Part shown: piece after piece, positions 61,472 through 64,000 of the stretch
Numbering within the stretch: position 1 is the stretch's first letter
How the letters are laid out: every line of letters starts with the position of its first letter
From: Atopsyche davidsoni
Taxonomy: Eukaryota; Arthropoda; Insecta; Trichoptera; Hydrobiosidae
Direction of reading: 5' to 3'
Length of the DNA: 64,000 bases
Assembly (NCBI GenBank): GCA_022113835.1
Contig: JAILWY010000026.1
Coordinates: 6,103,001-6,167,000, forward strand
Translations under genes and position numbers: made by a program
The notes under the pieces: generated by a model
The model's input: the letters and a program-made list of their open reading frames with translations, nothing else
The model's database searches: none
What the model was told of the DNA's origin: nothing

Positions 61472-64000
61472 AATCTTACATATTCGTTACAATATATTCT
61501 ATTTTTCGGTATAAGAGGTTCTGGAAGAAACAAATTTATAATAATTGGTAAAAAACACAACACTATTTAACAACAGCATTATTCAATATCATGTATAAAT
61601 TTTAAACGGTTCAGTATTTTTGCATCGTATAACAAACATCCTCTAATCCCACCCTTATCATGGTTTAACATTCTATGTTGTGGTATACTGAGAAGTATAA
61701 TACATTTTTTCCAACAGTAAGTACCTAATTATTGATATATTAATGTATTTGAAATTTTGATATAAACTAAATCGGCATGTGACCATGTCACGATGTTACC
61801 ATTATATTAACAACGTTGAATAAAAGGAGGTAGGTTGTAAATACGTTTGAAATTCATAATATATAATGGCTGTTACACGTATTTGGTTTCGTCTTGATAG
61901 ATTACATCGACTTTCTGATGAGCAATCGTTCATTTGAAATGTTCCCATCTAGCTATCAGACGTATTTTTCTCATTGGGTATTAAAAAAAACAAGCTAAGA
62001 GATCACGTCGAGAAAGGTTTTCTCATTTTTTCAGTGCGTATATACTTGCTATGAGTTGTGTAACTGTCATGTGACCGCGTATACCTCCATACGATATATT
62101 ATTTAGTTAATCACATGTAGTTTAAAATAGCTACTTGCATTACCTTAATAATAGACGCATGGGCATTGAACAAGATGGCAGAATACAGTCTTTATGTTGT
62201 TTTTCCTTAGGTAACCGACTGTCACAAAACTAACTTCCGATGACTTGACAATATCCATTATAATACTTATATATAATATATTTTAGAGTGATTTTCCATT
62301 GTATAAAGTATTAACATGAAAGCATATGAAAAACTACCAAAATTACTTTCGAATTCTATTATATGTTCAAAAAGTATTGTTTTTTTATGTATGATTTTTT
62401 ATTATGTTCTTAAACAAAAAAATATTATGTACCGAAGTTTATAAAATACGAATGTGTGAATACAATCACAGAGGAAGTGGGTGGATCATTTTATTATACT
62501 AAGAATGGAGACCCGCCGATGAGAACATTTCATCTGTGATCGAATTTACGGAACACGAACCGACTCGACACGTGGGATAGAACAACATCATCATCAACTA
62601 TCGAGAAACAACGAAAACAGATTCTGCGCTTATTCCCAAGACACCAAACGAAGGAAATGACATAATAAGAATCCACGCTCAAAAAATTTGACATTACGTA
62701 AACTACTGGATGATTGAAAGGAAACAACATCCATCTTACAGTGGGTTGGTAATGGATGATGGTAAAGAGTATATTTTACGAGTGATTACAGTAAAAACTG
62801 TTGTTTTTTATGACCTTTCAAAAAACATCCACTCATGGACCTTTCGAATGAGACCCTAAAGTACCGGTTTTAACAATTGTTTTTAATATTGAAAAAGATT
62901 TTAAATGTAATCTCTGAATAGTAAAATCATGCCAGGTTTTCAGGAAATTCGATGAAACCGTGAAAACACCACGACACTTGCGCTATATTGACGATAACTA
63001 GCATAATGATAATAAATCTTTTAAAAAAATGTATCGACATATTTCACAGATGAATATATCAAATTATAAGTGCAGTTATAAACATCCGTTGCACGTAATA
63101 TTAATCTATTATATTTCTACAGCGCGGATTCGATAATACATTTGTTAAAAACGTCATCCGACATCCGTCAAACGAGAAACTCTCTTCTGACACTTCTTTA
63201 ATGATGCATGTTGTCGATGATTGGCAATAGCAAAAACTTGAGTTGTATAACACGGTTGAATCACGTCAGTCTAATCTGTAAGTACATATTTTGTGTTGTG
63301 ACTACACTAGTCTACTTTATATAATAAAAACCTTCGTATAGAAACAAGTTTATATATTTTAATAATAATAACAAAAACTGTTGCTTAAAAATAATATTTC
63401 ATTTACCAAACGTTATGTCAAGTGGTATATGAAAACATATCTATTCATCACAATCAGAGCCCAGTTATATAATTTGTATCATTTTTATAATGTACTTAAA
63501 TTGTACTTTTTAAACATTTTTAAACTTACGTACCATTTCCTTATCATTAAAATCCAGTCTAGACAGACCTGATTTAATTAATGTTATCAAATGATTTATT
63601 ATTGAGATAATACAAACAGCTGTAATACGTTGTAAAAACAGAATATTTCTACATATTAATATAGATAATGCTTATCTATAATGATCTATTGAAGTAATGA
63701 GAGTAATAAAATATTTTATCTTATGTATATAAGTTTTTTTTACTACAACACGTGGGAGCATGTTATTCATCTCAATATTTGTATATAATTTAAAAAGTCA
63801 ATAGTTTATAACTGAATAGAAAAGTTTATTGATTAAGACTTTGAAATAAAAAGCAAAGGATCTTATTATAAATCAAACTATTTTCGTTGTTGGTTTAATA
63901 ATACAACCTTGTAAATTATTCAAATAAATTTGTGCTATATCAAAAGATGGGACTAAGCATTCAATTACGCAATATTAAGTTATTTCAATACAATTACTAA

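Larger units (their letters stand above)
56601..64000. other. AT-rich intergenic DNA, no gene seen
   Basis: About 7.4 kb with only short random ORFs. It contains inverted repeats at 57455-57483 and 61452-61471 and a (TA)n tract at 61221-61305. GC-balanced patches at about 59640-59880 and 62460-62750 are unexplained. I see no conserved protein, no tRNA-like B box and no bounded transposon. Confidence 0.6.

Noticed and set aside
62530..62730. 66-codon minus-strand ORF in the right-hand gene desert
   Set aside because: No family recognised and no start, splice or poly(A) context; kept only as part of an unexplained GC-balanced patch.

Overview
This is nuclear DNA from an animal, most likely an insect and probably a moth or butterfly. 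Introns and intergenic DNA are very AT-rich, genes are compact but interrupted by many short introns, (TA)n tracts are frequent, and one intron carries a short element with piggyBac-type TTAA-flanked ends. Protein matches are from my memory of the families; the order is an inference, and I cannot name the species.

Five spliced genes were rebuilt by hand; in each, every exon joins in frame and the total is an exact multiple of three.
(1) 2912-21057 (+): a Myt1/MYT1L/St18-family CCHHC zinc-finger factor, 15 coding exons, 1342 aa, six fingers and a C-terminal coiled coil.
(2) 24716-27344 (+): a short E2F4/5-type (repressor, Drosophila E2f2-like) factor, 7 exons, 264 aa.
(3) 30445-33258 (-): WDR46/UTP7, a small-subunit processome protein, 12 exons, 602 aa.
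(4) 34028-38583 (+): ABCF3, a soluble twin-ATPase ABC protein, 12 exons, 705 aa.
(5) 40785-55645 (-): a centrocortin/CDR2-family coiled-coil protein, 6 exons, 782 aa, with an 8.5 kb first intron.
A small intronless ORF of 60 codons (33631-33813, +) between WDR46 and ABCF3 is a possible extra gene.

Layout: 1-2.9 kb is AT-rich 5' flank with repeat traces. 2.9-21.1 kb is Myt1, whose exons are strikingly GC-rich and whose introns hold several GC-rich, promoter- or enhancer-like blocks. 21.1-24.7 kb is empty. E2F and WDR46 converge over 3.1 kb containing a perfect 80-bp palindrome. WDR46 and ABCF3 start head to head 0.77 kb apart. ABCF3 and centrocortin converge over 2.2 kb. From 55.6 kb to the end is the centrocortin promoter side, with a G-tract-rich block at 56.2-56.6 kb and then about 7 kb with no gene I can support.

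Functionally, WDR46 (ribosome assembly) and ABCF3 (translation-associated ATPase) are housekeeping neighbours and may share promoter DNA. E2F is a cell-cycle repressor, centrocortin is known in flies as a centrosome protein, and the Myt1-like gene is probably a neuronal regulator with complex control. The points most worth a second look are two GC-AG introns in Myt1, the identical split of fingers 1, 3 and 5, a possible short Myt1 isoform starting at finger 3, the piggyBac-type MITE in ABCF3, and the (TA)n palindromes. I found no clear evidence of a wholly new biological system.
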